NCBI GenBank assembly: GCA_003342895.1
Contig: PTFA01000031.1
Location: forward strand, 6,614,678-6,678,677
Length of the DNA: 64,000 nt
DNA from: Casuarius casuarius
Lineage: Eukaryota; Chordata; Aves; Casuariiformes; Casuariidae
Direction: 5' to 3'
In this document: one piece after another, positions 13,851 to 26,859 of the stretch
Layout: every line of letters begins with the position of its first letter
Position numbering within the stretch: the stretch's first letter is position 1
Notes under the pieces: generated by a model
Database searches by the model: none
What the model was told of the DNA's origin: nothing
Seen by the model: only the letters and a program-made list of their open reading frames with translations
Translations under genes and position numbers: made by a program

Positions 13851-13956
13851 TGCACTGCCTTGCTGCACATAAGCGCTATAGTCCGGCAGCCCACAGAAGC
13901 TGCGAGAGAGCAGAGGCTGCAGAGCCGGGGGAAAGGGCCGGCTGGGAGACAGCTCA

Positions 13957-14040
13957 CACTGGATTAGGAGGCATGAGGCTGCTGTGACCTCACAAGCACA
14001 GCCAGCAGCCATGAGCCTGCCACTGGATTAGGAGGCATGA
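13957..14040. repeat. Exact 20-bp direct repeat, 44-bp gap
   Basis: CACTGGATTAGGAGGCATGA occurs at 13957-13976 and again at 14021-14040 without mismatch. The surrounding 13850-14110 is GC-richer than the intron average. It could be a partial duplication of 64 bp in which only one end stayed identical. Confidence 0.95.
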
Positions 14041-14188
14041 TGAATTGCGTATTCAAGCTCAGATTGGAAGTGCATGAACCTAAGCCTGCAATGGAAGGTC
14101 TTTGACCTACGTGCTATGAAACCAGCAGGCAATCAGGCTAGATAGCTCGTACGAGGAATGGCAGCTCGCCACGGAGGCAGCCACCAAG

Positions 14189-14254
14189 GTAAGTCACCTG
14201 GAGGGAGCCTCTGGTCACCTGACGGGAGCAAATCTCCTGATTTCTGATCACCTG
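14189..14254. promoter_or_regulatory. Cluster of three CACCTG E-boxes
   Basis: CACCTG occurs at 14195-14200, 14216-14221 and 14249-14254, followed each time by GAGGGAG, ACGGGAG or ATGGGTA, so the cluster looks like a degenerate short tandem repeat. CACCTG is the core bound by ZEB and Snail zinc-finger repressors. The first box overlaps a consensus plus-strand donor (CCAAG, then GTAAGT, GT at 14189). No matching upstream exon could be shown. Confidence 0.45.
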
Positions 14255-15867
14255 ATGGGTAACGGATACAAAAAGGCAAATGCCTTTCTCCTCTTCACCC
14301 ACAGACAGATTCCTGTTCCAGAAGTACACTGAGGCAGACAGAAATACTTCCCAACTCACCACTAATTCAGCAAAGGAGACTCCCACAGGAAGGCTGAACT
14401 AGATCAGTTTTAGGACATTTGCTACTTGGAAATGACCAGTAGAGCCGCTAAATAATAACAGCATGCTTTAAAGCAGCGGTGTGTTTCAAAATTCCACGCA
14501 AAGCCTGTTTATCCATCTGATTTCTTCATATCTCTGTCTTTTTTTTTTCTTTAATAAAGTAAATTTTAAGCTAGAAGGCAATCCTGGGACTCTGCCAGAC
14601 TCCAAAGAGTCATAAAACATCCAGGAGTTCAGTAGCTACATCTCTGTACAGCAATATGTAACTTTCTAATTGTGTTTGCCCACCCAAAATTGGGTATTTA
14701 GGATGGATTTGTATTAGGTGTATATGGGTGTTCATAAGCCCCTAAGAAGGTTTCAAGTGAGAATGTAAGAGCAAACAGATCTTTCTCATTATTGTTGTAC
14801 TTGAACTTGTTTCCAGGACGGCCAGTGAGAGAAGCTCCATCAGATGTCAACAGGAACTATATCAAATCCCATGTCTTACAAACTCAGAAGCATACTTTAC
14901 TTCAGAAGCACTTCCTTGACTGTGGATGTAGTGTAGCCGGGAGATGACAAGGAAAACTATGCTCTTTTAAAGCTGTAAAGCAAAGCTGGTTAATAAAAAT
15001 GCTTTCCTTAGGAAGACAGTGATCTAAATTTCTTTAGGTATGGTACGCTCTGTATCTTTCCTTTGTACCAGCTCAGTTCTCCTTTCTATCCTTCTCAGTC
15101 ACCATGCCCACATCATCAGGAAGAGTGGCAGCAAATGACAGAAAAGGCCACTAAAGCTGCTTACTGTTATCTGTCGTCATGATGTGCAGCTACGTGACTT
15201 GTTTTTCCCACTTTCCCCTCTCGCCTGTAAAAACATGGGGAAGGGCGGGAGGAAACTTCAGCCAGGATTTGAAACCTGTGAAAATTCCATTTTCCTAATG
15301 AGTTGATTCCTTTCTATTACTATCACTATTATTGTCTTTAAGAAGACAGATCATCAGAGAGCTCTCTTACACCCCTGAGATCCAGAGGCACACAGCAAAC
15401 TATGGAGGAGAAGGCACATTGCTTGGCAGACAGCTGGAGGATGCAAGGCTGCCTCTGGCACAAGGAGGCATAAGGCTTCCAGGGATGCTGGAGGGAGTCA
15501 CCCACGAATAGCTGTAACTAGCCCTGATCAACTGCCAATAGTGATTCCAACAACACCAGGACTATCGCCTGCGATGTGCTTATAACACTGTCTGACATAA
15601 TACAGCATCAGCCTTAGCTTGGGCCTCTGGCTGCTTCCATGATACAAACGCTACAAAGTAATAAAAATGTAACAGAACGAGAGGGGAGGATCTGAGACAC
15701 TCATGGACCAGAATAACAGGCAGCAGCTTTTCTGCACATAAAACATTTTAAAATCTCTGAAATTGCCCAGTAGACACTTGACATCAGTGCTCTAAGTCAG
15801 GCAAGTATTAAGTATCTCTCTTGTCACATTAACAGGTAGTGAAAATAAGAACAGAAAGTCAGAAGTG

Positions 15868-15952
15868 TTTCATCCAAAGCAGAGCTAGAATTAGGATTCA
15901 GAATTTCCTGACTATCAGTGCCCATGCTCCAAACACTAAACTTTGCATCCAA
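15868..15952 (-). repeat. MIR or tRNA-SINE head relic, reverse orientation
   Basis: AGCAGAGCTAGAATTAGGAT, then TTCCTGACTATCAGTGCCCA and TGCTCCAAACACTAAACTTT follow the reverse complement of a SINE head with its usual order (gcagagcc, gaattcgaacc, cctgactcccagtgc, ctaaccacta). Box A and B positions are recognisable but mutated. Confidence 0.5.
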
Positions 15953-16585
15953 TAGCTAAAGAAGCTCCATGCATGTAATGCTAATCTTATCTTGATGCTG
16001 GAAGAAAAACAGATCAATATAGTATTCATAAGCTGATATATGACTAAAGTATTGATGCAATTTTTCCTGTGTATATCAATGTCTTGCTATTTCTATTTTG
16101 TTTGCTTTTCCATGTATGCAAACTATGTGCTGCGCTTCTAGCTGCTGCATACCCCATACTTTTCCATCCTCTAAGAATGAATTGGAAGACAATGAAAAAA
16201 AGGCTTAAATGAGAAAACTTCTGCTCATCAGCAACACGGTTGCTTCAGAATTGTAGGATTCAGTCCCACCAGGAACCGAGTCCCATGATGGTCGTGAAAA
16301 CTGGGAACACATCTTGGAAGTGTTCAGAGCCAAGCAGGATCAGACCCAAACATTCTTTTCTTTTTCCTTTCCGCTAACTAGTTTAACATTCCCAGCACTG
16401 TTAAGTTGTCCTTATTTTTCAAAAATTCTGTAACTCCTGGTGGAAGCTCCATCTTTTTGTTCTGGATTTGTACAGCACCTAACACAGTGAAATCCATGGT
16501 GCCAAGACTGTGACTACAAAGTGCTAATACAACAGCTGACTTTCCTGAAGTTGACCAAAAGGACCAGGCTAAATCATTGCAACCA

Positions 16586-16607
16586 TTTTCCTATTAAAAT
16601 AGGAAAA
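16586..16607. other. Perfect inverted repeat, 10-bp arms, 2-nt spacer
   Basis: TTTTCCTATT (16586-16595), AA, AATAGGAAAA (16598-16607) pairs exactly. It is isolated, with no transposon termini or target-site duplication seen around it. Confidence 0.7.
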
Positions 16608-17008
16608 AAATCCACCCAACTAAATCCTCTTATGTCATTCAATTTCATAACACTGTATAAAAAAATTAATACATTAAAAATACATTACAAAGCTTTTATG
16701 AAAAAATCAAAATTTTGAAAATTTCATTTGCCCTACTTGGTGATAAGCACTTGTATAAAACCTATGTTCTCTGCTTCTGGCATGGGGCTAGTTTGACCTA
16801 TAAATCCAAGTAGAAAACTTGATTCTCTGCTATTTTATTTTCACTGGAAAATGCCAAGTAGCTAAAATGAGTTAACTGAAATTCATCAAAATTCTATTTT
16901 TGGAAGATATACATTCAATGTACGATGAAAGGTTGATTTTTAACTCAGATCAAAAACCAAAACAGAAGGGGAGAGACACAGAAGAGGCTTCCTAAGAACA
17001 GCCAGTAA

Positions 17009-17120
17009 CCCAGTGGTTACTGCACTTGGCTGCATCTGAAAGCACTAAGATCTGATTCAGTATCAGGACATGAAATTGCATCTCTCACTTTCCAAGTTAA
17101 TGCCCCACAGCACTATACCC
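17009..17120. repeat. tRNA-SINE-like relic, head-to-head arrangement
   Basis: CCCAGTGGTTACTGCACTTG at 17009-17028 resembles a box A region of a tRNA-derived SINE read forward. The far end, TTAATGCCCCACAGCACTAT at 17097-17116, resembles the complement of such a head. Sauropsid genomes carry a repeat with two opposed tRNA-like ends, and this would be a decayed copy. Recognised by eye, so uncertain. Confidence 0.35.
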
Positions 17121-20100
17121 TCGCCTACCCTAAGGTACATGTCTCTCTTCCTCATCCTTTACTGAAATAGCTCCATTTCTTTTCCAAAATGGGAAGAAAA
17201 CCAGACACAACTGAGTCTGGGTCAGTTCTAGCAGCTGTCAGCTCTTCTGGAGCCTAGCCTCAGCACATACAGAATTATTCCATGTACTTCAGGATCTTGA
17301 ATCCAGACTCAGTGCAGAACTACTGCTCTAAGGTAACATACTCAGTTGTAACAGCCATTATAGGCAGGGTACCCCACAAGTTTGGTCTTTACTTTCTTTT
17401 GTTCAACCAAAGCAACTTGTCTCTGCTGGCAGTCAACAGTCTGGTACCTTCTCTGTTGTGAAGTTTGTCACATCCCTGATGGGCCTGACTACAAGACTGT
17501 AGAAAAGGAGAGGCGCCTTCTAAGCAGGGCCTCCTTGAGGAGTGCCCTACAGCATGTTTGCTCCTGGTCATGGCTGGCAGTCAGCAATAAGAAGGGGTGA
17601 AGGCTGTAGCTCTGTGCTGGGATGTGCGTGAAATCCAAGCCTCGCTACCAGCAACGGCAGAGAGAAAGCACCTGCAATAGCTCCAGTCTCATGCAAGGCT
17701 AGACATGGTTCACATGCAGACAAAACAGGAGGAACAGGATCATCCTCCCATATTTGCTGCTCTTCAGATAAAAAACCCACGCCAAACAAAAAGCAGTTTT
17801 TAACTATGAAAACTGACTAGCGTTAGTAATTATTCAGAATTGCAAGAGCTTGAGGAAAAGTGTCTTAAGTCTTCTACGCTGATAACAGAGTCAAATAACT
17901 GCATGCTAGTCTTTTGCAAGCTACTAATCTCACTGCATGCATATAAATAAATAAATATGAATGCATATATATATATTTGAGAAATATGAAATTTACATAA
18001 TGGAATTTCTTTCCTCATAGGTTGCCTATTCCTGTGAAACATTTATTCCAGTGAAGAGACCTTTCCCGTACCTCCAGACGAAGGAAACCAAAGGTTTCTC
18101 CGCTGCCTCTCAAGACCCGTGCAGGGCCCCTGCAGGGACTGATCCTGTGGGACGCCGGAGGCTCTCTTGGGCTGGTCCAACAAAATCAGTGTCATCATCC
18201 CTGTTCTTAAAACTGGACATAAGTGCCTTGCTGGATCATGGCCAGCGTACACCGTATTGTGCAGGGCTGTGAACATCTTTTGGAAGAACAGCATACTGTA
18301 GCTACCCATTTAGTTAAACCTTGCGACTTCAGCAACAGTTACTCCATATGTCAACAGCATTAATAATCTCTGATGCTGAAGCTACTGGTAGCCTTCCCCT
18401 CCAGAGGTGCTTCCATCAAAAGGGAAGAACAGCACTAATATTAATCACCGGGCAGACTGGCTCCTGGGCATATACCAAAATTTCTTTATGCAGGACATTA
18501 ACTCTCTGTTTATGCTGTTCGTGTAGACATACCTGTTGCCTTTCCTATATGAACAGACATACAGGTGTCCCACAGATACATCATACAATACACTACGTAT
18601 CATCAGCTAACTGACATTTCTCTAGGTTTGCTCCCATTGCTCTTTCTTGTATTTATTAGTCATCACAATACATATTTTCTTCACTTGTTTGACCAGCTTC
18701 CAATGCTCCCAATTTATAAACACACAGTAAAATAACTTGCAGTCCTTTTCAGGTTTTTAGAAAACATTGCAATACAATTAATAAACAACTATAAAATCTT
18801 GGTTGATGCTAAATCCATGTGATACTGCAAGGCATGAGATAAATTTATCATTCAGATCTTGTTGTGTCATATACAAATTCCTCAGTAATACATCTCATAC
18901 AGATTTTTTGTAACCTCTGATCCCCTGATTAGCTGATTGATTCATTGGGTAATTATTTGTTTCTAGTCTCACTACCACAGCAGCACGTTCTCCTTTGTCA
19001 CTCCCCAAAACCAAGAAACTTTCATCAAAAGTTAAACTGGCCCAGGATTTGGGACATTTCCTGCTCTAATGGCAGGTCCAAGGTGAAAACCTTTCACAAC
19101 ACAGTAGAGGAAAAAAGAATAAGAATGCTATGCCAAAAGGCAGGGTGTCTTGGCTTCTCAAAGCAACACAATATCCAGTTTCTACAATTAGAAAGTTTCC
19201 ATTTAAAACGCTTCAATGTCATTACAATTTTATGTGGAGAAAAGATATTTTAAGATTTCTGTTCAGAGGATTTTATGGATCCCTCTGAGTCCTGTTCAAT
19301 TCAGCTCGATTCAGAGACACCTGAGAATCAAAAAAAATAACTACAGTAAAATGAATACTGAGTAGCTATACCAGCTCTGATTTTGCAGACACTTCTCCAC
19401 ATGCTTTCTTTTACTCCAGAATTAATTTAGCGGAGAGAGAAGTTGCAAGGGTGGTAAGGCGACAGCAGCCCCCATGTGCATTGCTCCCACCTCACAGGAC
19501 ACAGACGGTTGCCTTCTCCCTTCCCTACCCTTCCTGAACCTGCACTGTCATGAATGGGAGGGTTTCTGTTCAATTCAGTGGAACTACTCATATCGATAAG
19601 GTTATGGACACACAGAAATATGTATGAAATCAAGAATCCATGGTGTTCATTGCAAGAAAAATGTGGCACACAGATAATTAAAAGTTCATCTGTCCTACTG
19701 GCCCATCTATATTTCACCATGTCAATAGACTTAAAGATCCACCAGGGGAGGAACAATATAAGTGAGAAATATAGCTGAGGCCATTAAGCACAAAATTTCT
19801 AAAACAGTCTTGGCAGATCGTCATGGCTTTATCTTATACAGTCTGTCATGCCAAGTTTTTCAGGCTTTCACTTGAAGGATTAAGACTTTCTCCTGAGACA
19901 TGTCAGGCCAGGCTCCTATGAATTCCAATTGCAATGCTAGGGACTGGATGGGACTTGGGAAAATTTATTATGAAGCTGGCTTCACAGGTCTTTGGTAATT
20001 TATTATAGATCTCTCAACCCCGCTAAAGAGTTGTCCTTGATCAGCCAATTGTCTAAGCTAAGGGGGAAAAAAATTCAATCCTAGACTGTATAAGTAAGCT

Positions 20101-23100
20101 ATAATAAGAACTAAACACTTTATGGACACAAAGAGATAAAGACAGCACAGAAACCTCACTCAGCTGGCTGCACTGTTTAAAATGTCTCCTGTAACCACAC
20201 TATATCACTATGAAAAGTATCTACGACATTTAGTTTTAATTCTCTGTTAGTGTGTTAAATAATAAAGAAAGGATGAAATAAAATTAACGTTAATGTGAAG
20301 GTTAAATCCAGTTATTTAACTAGCTCCTCATTTAAAATTCAGTACCATTACTCCACTGAACAGGAATAAATTCTAGGTAGAGTTTGCTACTGCTCCTGCA
20401 TCCTGTAAAGTTTTGAAAAAGTTAATTAATACAAGTTTTGAGTGGTGTTCTGGACACAACTGCTACTTGCTGATCATTAAAAAAAACATAGGCTTGTAGT
20501 CCTAAGAACTAGATTTGGGAATTTTGTCATAAAATCTCTGGAGCTTTGGAACTTAGAAGTTAAAATACAAAGGAAAAGGCCTATTAAGTGAATGAGAAGA
20601 GCTTTCTATTTTTTAAGCAGCTTTATTTGCAATGAATGATGAAATGATGACCATTTCTGAGTTTTCTCTAATAACGTAGCAAAGAGAGGGTATGCAAATG
20701 ATACTGAGAGATGTCTGTGTAGTCTACTTTTACCTTAAATTGAGGTGTCTTTTAATTTCTCTTGGTAAGAAAATGCCATTACAGGTAAGGCCTCTTTCCA
20801 AAAACCTGCAACCTTACATCTAACAAAAAGGTCTTGAATTCCCTACAGCAAGTGAAAGCATACTCTCTAAACCTACAGGCACTATTTAGATGTGGATCTA
20901 CTCTGAAACATCTGAAATTCATTTTACATAATTTATTCTTGCTTCAACAGATTTTGCAGGTGCTAGAAGTATTCAAATCACACAAGTGCATTGCTGAAGA
21001 CCTTTTATGAAAGTTACTCTAACCACTGTTGTAGAAAGATGAGAGAAAAACCTTTACATGTGTGCTCTTTTGGTATTGCCATTGGATACTGCAGTATGAT
21101 GTATGGTATTTACATCCTGGTTATATCCTTCATCAGGACATTGCATGAAACCATCACCAAGTTGTAGGACTTTTCGTCCTACAGTCTACTAAGAGAGAAG
21201 GGGTACTGCTGAGATAGGAGGGGTGAAAGTAGCATTTATACGAAGAAAGGCCACTTTGCCTTGCTTCCCTCTCAGTGGGGAGATCTCTTCTGACTGAGTG
21301 CAAAGGCCTGGTTGCTGCTACTCCTTTGAGGATACAGGAGCTCATCCCACTGCCTTTCCAAGTCATCCAGGTTACCAGTTATGCTATGCCATTAAATCTC
21401 CCTCCTGACATAGCATCTTGTCAATAGGGTTCTTTAACCCCTGAAATAAGCTCTTAGTGTCCACACTGAGAGTTCAGACATATGAGTCTCCTGCGAATTG
21501 TCATGATAGGCAATTAGCATTAGACTTCAGCATAGGATAATAGTTTCCAAGCATTTCATATTTCCAGTTCAGATGGATATACCACAGATGAATCAAGTAA
21601 ATGAAGATCAGTCTTTCATGTCAAGGCTATAGAGAAGGTGGATTAGCACCATTGCCATGTCCCACAGACATTCAGACTGTGAGAATGCAATTACTGTGCA
21701 CTGGTATCTTTGCTGCTTTCCTACTGGGGGAATGACTCATGTCTTTCTACTAATAATCTTGGAAAAACTCATACTCCACTCAGAAGACATCTGCCTGCTT
21801 CTGTAATGTTCCCAAAAGTGCAAGCGAGCGGCATCTTTTCTGACTCTGTCCCCCCAGTGACTAGGTTACTGTGTACATTTAAGTCCCCCCCGCCTTATAT
21901 CTTCTCAAGGTTTGCGAACTAAGGGAAGGAGCAGTGGAGGTGTGATAACCTGCCTCCAAGTCCCTCGGCTGCATACAGCACAGCAAATCTTGCCACTGCA
22001 GCTGCCACAGGCAACAACAATCCACCAGCAATATCTGCACTGAACTTGTGTGGAAAGCGATTACACAACTGTAACATCGAAAAACAGTAAACAAAAACCG
22101 CAAACACAGCTCCTCATCGCTCCCCCCAGAACCTGAATGCTTGGAAGCCGTTTGCCGCTGATCCTAATGCTGCGCTCAGGCTGCCCAGGAACACCTCATG
22201 CCAGGCTGGCATGTGCAGTAGAGCTTGCCTTGTCCCTCGCGCTGACTGTACCATCGCCAGCAATGCCAGTGCTCAGCAGCCAGCAGACAAACAAAGAAGC
22301 AATGCCCATGATCAAAGTGCCCAATATCTATGACCTCTAACACAAGATGAAGATTACAGCAGACAAAATAAATATCTAAGAGGCAAAGAGCTGCACGAGC
22401 AAAGGAGAGAAGTGCACGAAACAGGTGAGAATGCCTTTCCTGATGGCGCGAATGGTGCAGAAACGCAGGGCTGACATGTTGTGACTATGAGTAAGTACTG
22501 GTAGGATCGGTTTTTACAAAGGCAGGCTCCTTTCTCTCACGGTACTAGAAAACATTATCAGGTTTGCAATCGCCCTAAAAGCATGACTTGTAGGTCATAT
22601 CTGAGAACTTAACAGCATTAAGAACAAGTCCCTCCTGCAAGTGTTTTAGAGCAATTTACTCATATTTCGAAGCGCTCGTTAGGTGTTTGTGTCCAGCACG
22701 CGTGGCAATTGCTCCAGCTAGCTGAAGACTTCATGATCTCAAATCCTTTGGCTTCTGACATACCAACAACAAGGCCAACAGCTAAACTTCAGATTCAAAG
22801 CTAGAACTCAGTAAAACTGGTTTCTGGAGCACAGACTATTTTCAAATGATATTAGCAGAAAATCTCTTTATCGCTGTCTTTATTGTTTAGATTTTTAACC
22901 CTCTGAACTGCAGCCACTACACGACAACAGGCTATATCCTGTGCAGGCCAGATATATCAGGCACCAGAAGGCAGTACCTATAGAGCCAAATTCTGCTTTC
23001 CTGATGTATTCACTGTCTCGTGGTCAATGATACTCTATTCCACTGTTTGGGTTTGCTTGCTAGCAAAACTGCCTTAGCGAGGGCCTAACTCTGCACTTGA

Positions 23101-23379
23101 TTTGGATGACCACGTGCCCCTGCTGACCAGCTTCCCTCTCTGCTCATGGCCCAGGCAGCTTCCCAGTATTTGGGATAACTTTTATAAAAGCAGCCCTGTG
23201 CATGCTGGACGAGAGAGTCCCAACACCCTGAAGAAAACCGGAGCTTAGGCTGAGGGACGACAGCTCCTCACTCTCACATCTCTGACAATGAAGAGGTTAA
23301 AGTTCTGAAAGTATTTTCCAGAGTGAGGAATATTGTCAACGAAAATAAAAAAAATTATGTTAGAAGCAGATGGAGCGAA
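17121..23379. other. Intronic sequence, nothing firm
   Basis: It holds a TA-rich microsatellite near 17956-17982 and a perfect octamer at 20692. The unique block at 22600-22750 has some CpG (GAAGCGCTCG, CACGCGTGG) and might be conserved. No exon, RNA gene or well-preserved transposon was recognised. Confidence 0.5.
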
Positions 23380-24150
23380 TAATTTCCCAACCTTTGCTAC
23401 ATAAACAGAGTCTAAAGGCTTCAGGCGACTTTTACCCTGGACTCTGTTTTTGTCAGATCAATGACAAGTCACGTTAACAGCGGTGTTTAATTCTATCAAT
23501 ATGTGACCAATTGTGTTAGATTGTTTGGCCATTGATTTCACTTAGTGCTACAGTTGAGCTTTGAAAGGAACTGCTTTCCCCTGCATTACCTCACACAGTG
23601 ACAAATGCCTAGCGCTGACTTTCTGTCTAGCATGCACAGAAGCCTACTTTAAAAAAAAAAAAAAAAAGCAGACCGCTTACACGCCGGAGGAATACAGCAA
23701 GATAGTAATATTCGCATGATTATTTATTTATTTTCTGAATCACCAGGCCATACCATGCAATCCTATTTAGGTTTTAAAGAGAACGTTTGCAGAAACAGCT
23801 GAGCAGACAATAAGACAGACAACAGTTTGGCGGCATGAAAATAATAAGGCAGATCCGGGAAGCTGGGCAGTGGAGGAAAACAAACCGAAAAGCCTACTTC
23901 CTTTTATACTTCTTGTGCATGGGCCACATCCTCACGCTCCTGCCTCACTTTCTAGCAGCACTTGCTAAGGCAAACTCCCCTCATGTGCAATGCGAATTTT
24001 GACCCACTATGAAATGAATTAATTGTGGTGGTCTTGATTGCATCACATTTGCTATGGAAACTCTCCGCATCAAGTTCTTAATAGGGGTTTAGACAGGGCT
24101 CATATGTCTGTCTCAATAAATACAGCTCTCAGCCTGAGGCTTAAAGAAGA
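23380..24150. promoter_or_regulatory. Candidate conserved non-coding block in two parts
   Basis: Part one (23380-23620) includes TATCAATATGTGACCAATTG and GGCCATTGATTTCAC. Part two (23690-24150) includes ATGAATTAATTGTGGTGG and GATTGCATCACATTTGC. A poly-A run at 23651-23667 separates them. Both are unique and rich in homeodomain and CCAAT-type cores. Function is inferred from texture. Confidence 0.32.
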
Positions 24151-24266
24151 AATTCAGGATTTGGCTTCCCCTTTTCCTCTATGATAACAATGAGTTTTAT
24201 TTAAAAAAATACCCATTAAACTGAGTTTATGTAGAAAAAAATAGTAAAACCATTGAAAATTATGAA

Positions 24267-24290
24267 AATACCACATTTTTACGTGGTATT
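24267..24290. other. Inverted repeat AATACCAC/GTGGTATT
   Basis: The 8-bp arms are exact, at 24267-24274 and 24283-24290, with an 8-nt spacer. A looser extension (GAAA outside left, CTTC outside right) is present. It is a short structural feature only. ACCAC/GTGGT is also the RUNX core, present in both orientations. Confidence 0.55.
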
Positions 24291-26859
24291 CTTCATACTG
24301 GAATGCTGCAAAACCTGTGAGATTTCATATGACACAAAGTAGCCCATAAATTCTTAGCTTTTCACTAACAACAGAGTGAACTGCTACACTTAAGGGAATT
24401 AAGCTACTTTTGATAAACCCCTATTATTTAACGTAAATGCCACAATAAAATGATAACATTCAACATGACTATAGCCTATACTTCTTAAAGAAATATTACA
24501 CCTTTCAGGAAAAATGATACTGCCTCCAATTACCAGGCTTATAGTTTCATAGCATCCTATCCAAACTTGTTCCCACACATGTAAAAGGAAGCCATGCTGC
24601 AGAAGCCAGGCTCTTTGTAGGACCGTAGTCACGATGTCTAATTAGGAACAATCCCATCCGCATCTTGTCGGTCGTCCTAGTGAATAACAACTTTGATCTC
24701 TTAAAATCCTAACATACACATTTTTATTTAATCACCTTCTGATAGATTTTCTCTTCGCTTAAAGATGAAATAACTTAAATAGCTCATTCCGCGTGCTCAT
24801 TAATCACCTCCGGAGCAATTTTCAGGGGACAGGTGACAAGATGTGTTCAGGCCTCACGGGGTGCTCTCAGGCCTTTGCACGGAGCATTAAGCCACAGAGC
24901 ACCCCAGGCTGGGGACCGCTTCCCCTCGGCTAGGTGTGGAGCAGCTCCGTAACTCCGCTGCTACACTTTCCTGATGTTACTCTACATGCCATCAGCTCAG
25001 GGATTCTGGCAAGTGCAAGCAGATAATAAACAAATGCATTAATTGTTCTCCTGATTTACAGTTTGGCAGTTTTATGGCACACCAGGGCTGCAGCCAAGAC
25101 TGTCACACCTAACGTTCCCAAACATTGTGAGTTAGGCTGGAAGTTTTGAGAAGATAACAAATCACACAGTTTCTACAGAAATGTTAAATGACTGATTCTT
25201 CTCTTTTTCTGAACATCTAGACCCTGGTTTCAGGAATTTATCCTCAGAAAGAGAAAGGCATTTTAATTTCCTTTATGAGATTCTCGCATGAATTTGAGAA
25301 TTCTGGCTATATGGCAAAAAACCAAAACAAAACAAAAACCACACCACATACTTCTAAGATTTGCAATAATATGAAACTCATTTAACTTTAATTCTTGCTG
25401 CCTGCTCTGCCCACAGCCATGCTTCAGAGGAATTCTATTACATTTACTGGCCACCTTGAGAAAAAAGTATTTGCCTGGATGACAATAACATTAGACCAGA
25501 AAAACAAACACCACAGAAATTCTCTGGACTACTCGTTTGCACCCTTTACATGATCTTGATGCCTGAATCATTGAATAAGAAAAATATATATATAGAAATC
25601 AACTAATCAAATACAATGAATTTTACCTGTTTTCCTAAAAGGAGGAAGCTTATTTATTCACACTACCTATGTCCCTCCTGGCCCTAAACTGCTGGCCTGT
25701 TTCAGCCCTTCTCGACAGAAGGGTATGGGTCTCAAAGCTATCCAGTTCCTAGGACTCTTCTGAGAAAAAAGCTACCCAGTGCAGGAGGGACACCACAGTC
25801 CTTGCTCCTGCTGGAGTACCAAGCAAGGATCCATCCACCCGAGAGCCCATGCAGGAGGGAGCTAGCAAAAGGCAGGGCGACAGGGAAAGCTTCAAGTCAG
25901 ACTTGACACTTAAAGAGCTCCCATATTTTGTAAGATAAGTTATTTTAGCTTACTTTTTACAGGATCCTTATAACTGCTTTATAGGATCCTAAAATAAAAT
26001 TGTTGTTGATTCACCTGTGATAAGCTTATTCTTTAAATCATAATGCTGTAAAATATTTGCCAAAAAAAGAAAAAAAAGGTAAATAAACAGGTATTGGCAG
26101 TTGATTTAAAAGTGAAGAACAAACTGAAAACGTTTTCTTCCAAGTAAAAACATAAAACCCTGATGAAAGCTACAGATAACTATTTGGTACAGTCTTGCTT
26201 TGAATAACACACGTGCCAAACACTCTAAAAGCTGAAGTAGATGAAAGGGTAGATTTATAAACCACAGAAGTCTAACAGGGAGGTTTTCCACGTGTCTCAG
26301 AAGTACAGGATCAAGCCCAAAGCAAAGGCATGCACCTAAAACAGTGCAGCCCCCCTAACTGAAGAAAAAAAAAAACAACAAAAGCAAATACATACATTCC
26401 CCAAAGGGCTCAACTCTGCTCTCTCATTGACCTGCATACCACTATTAAAGATGGGGAAAACACCTCTCCAACCTGACTCAAATCCCATCCCACTGAGTTC
26501 GAGGGAAAAATTCCCATTAATTTTAACCCTGTATAACAAGGTTCAGATCTAACAGTATTCGTTTCTAAATGTAAAAGGAAGAGTGCACTTATTCATGTCT
26601 GTTGCCCCACTTCCGTAAGTAAGATAAGGCAGGGAGTTAAATCTGAGTTTACTTCCCATCCTCTCCCTACTCCTGAGCTGCACTCTGTTTAAGTAGGATG
26701 GAGGACAGCACCCACAGGCCACTCTTAATTAAGATGGTCAGGAGGTGTGCGCGTATTAAAACAGCACAGTCAGTGGGCTGTTGTGTGCCATTTCCTAAAG
26801 CCTTTAGCCCTTGTGCGCCTTTACAGCACTCAGCTTATCAATTTACTTGCAAATGGCTC
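24291..26859. other. Intronic sequence, nothing firm
   Basis: A modest GC-rich patch (24800-24970) and TA repeats (25585-25596) stand out. A CCCATCCCACTGAGTTCGAG stretch at about 26486 recalls the old sauropsid repeat. No coding evidence. Confidence 0.5.

Noticed and set aside
3818..20699. Perfect POU octamers (3818, 5701, 20692) as evidence of POU autoregulation
   Set aside because: From base composition about four perfect octamers are expected by chance in 64 kb on two strands, so three are not an enrichment.
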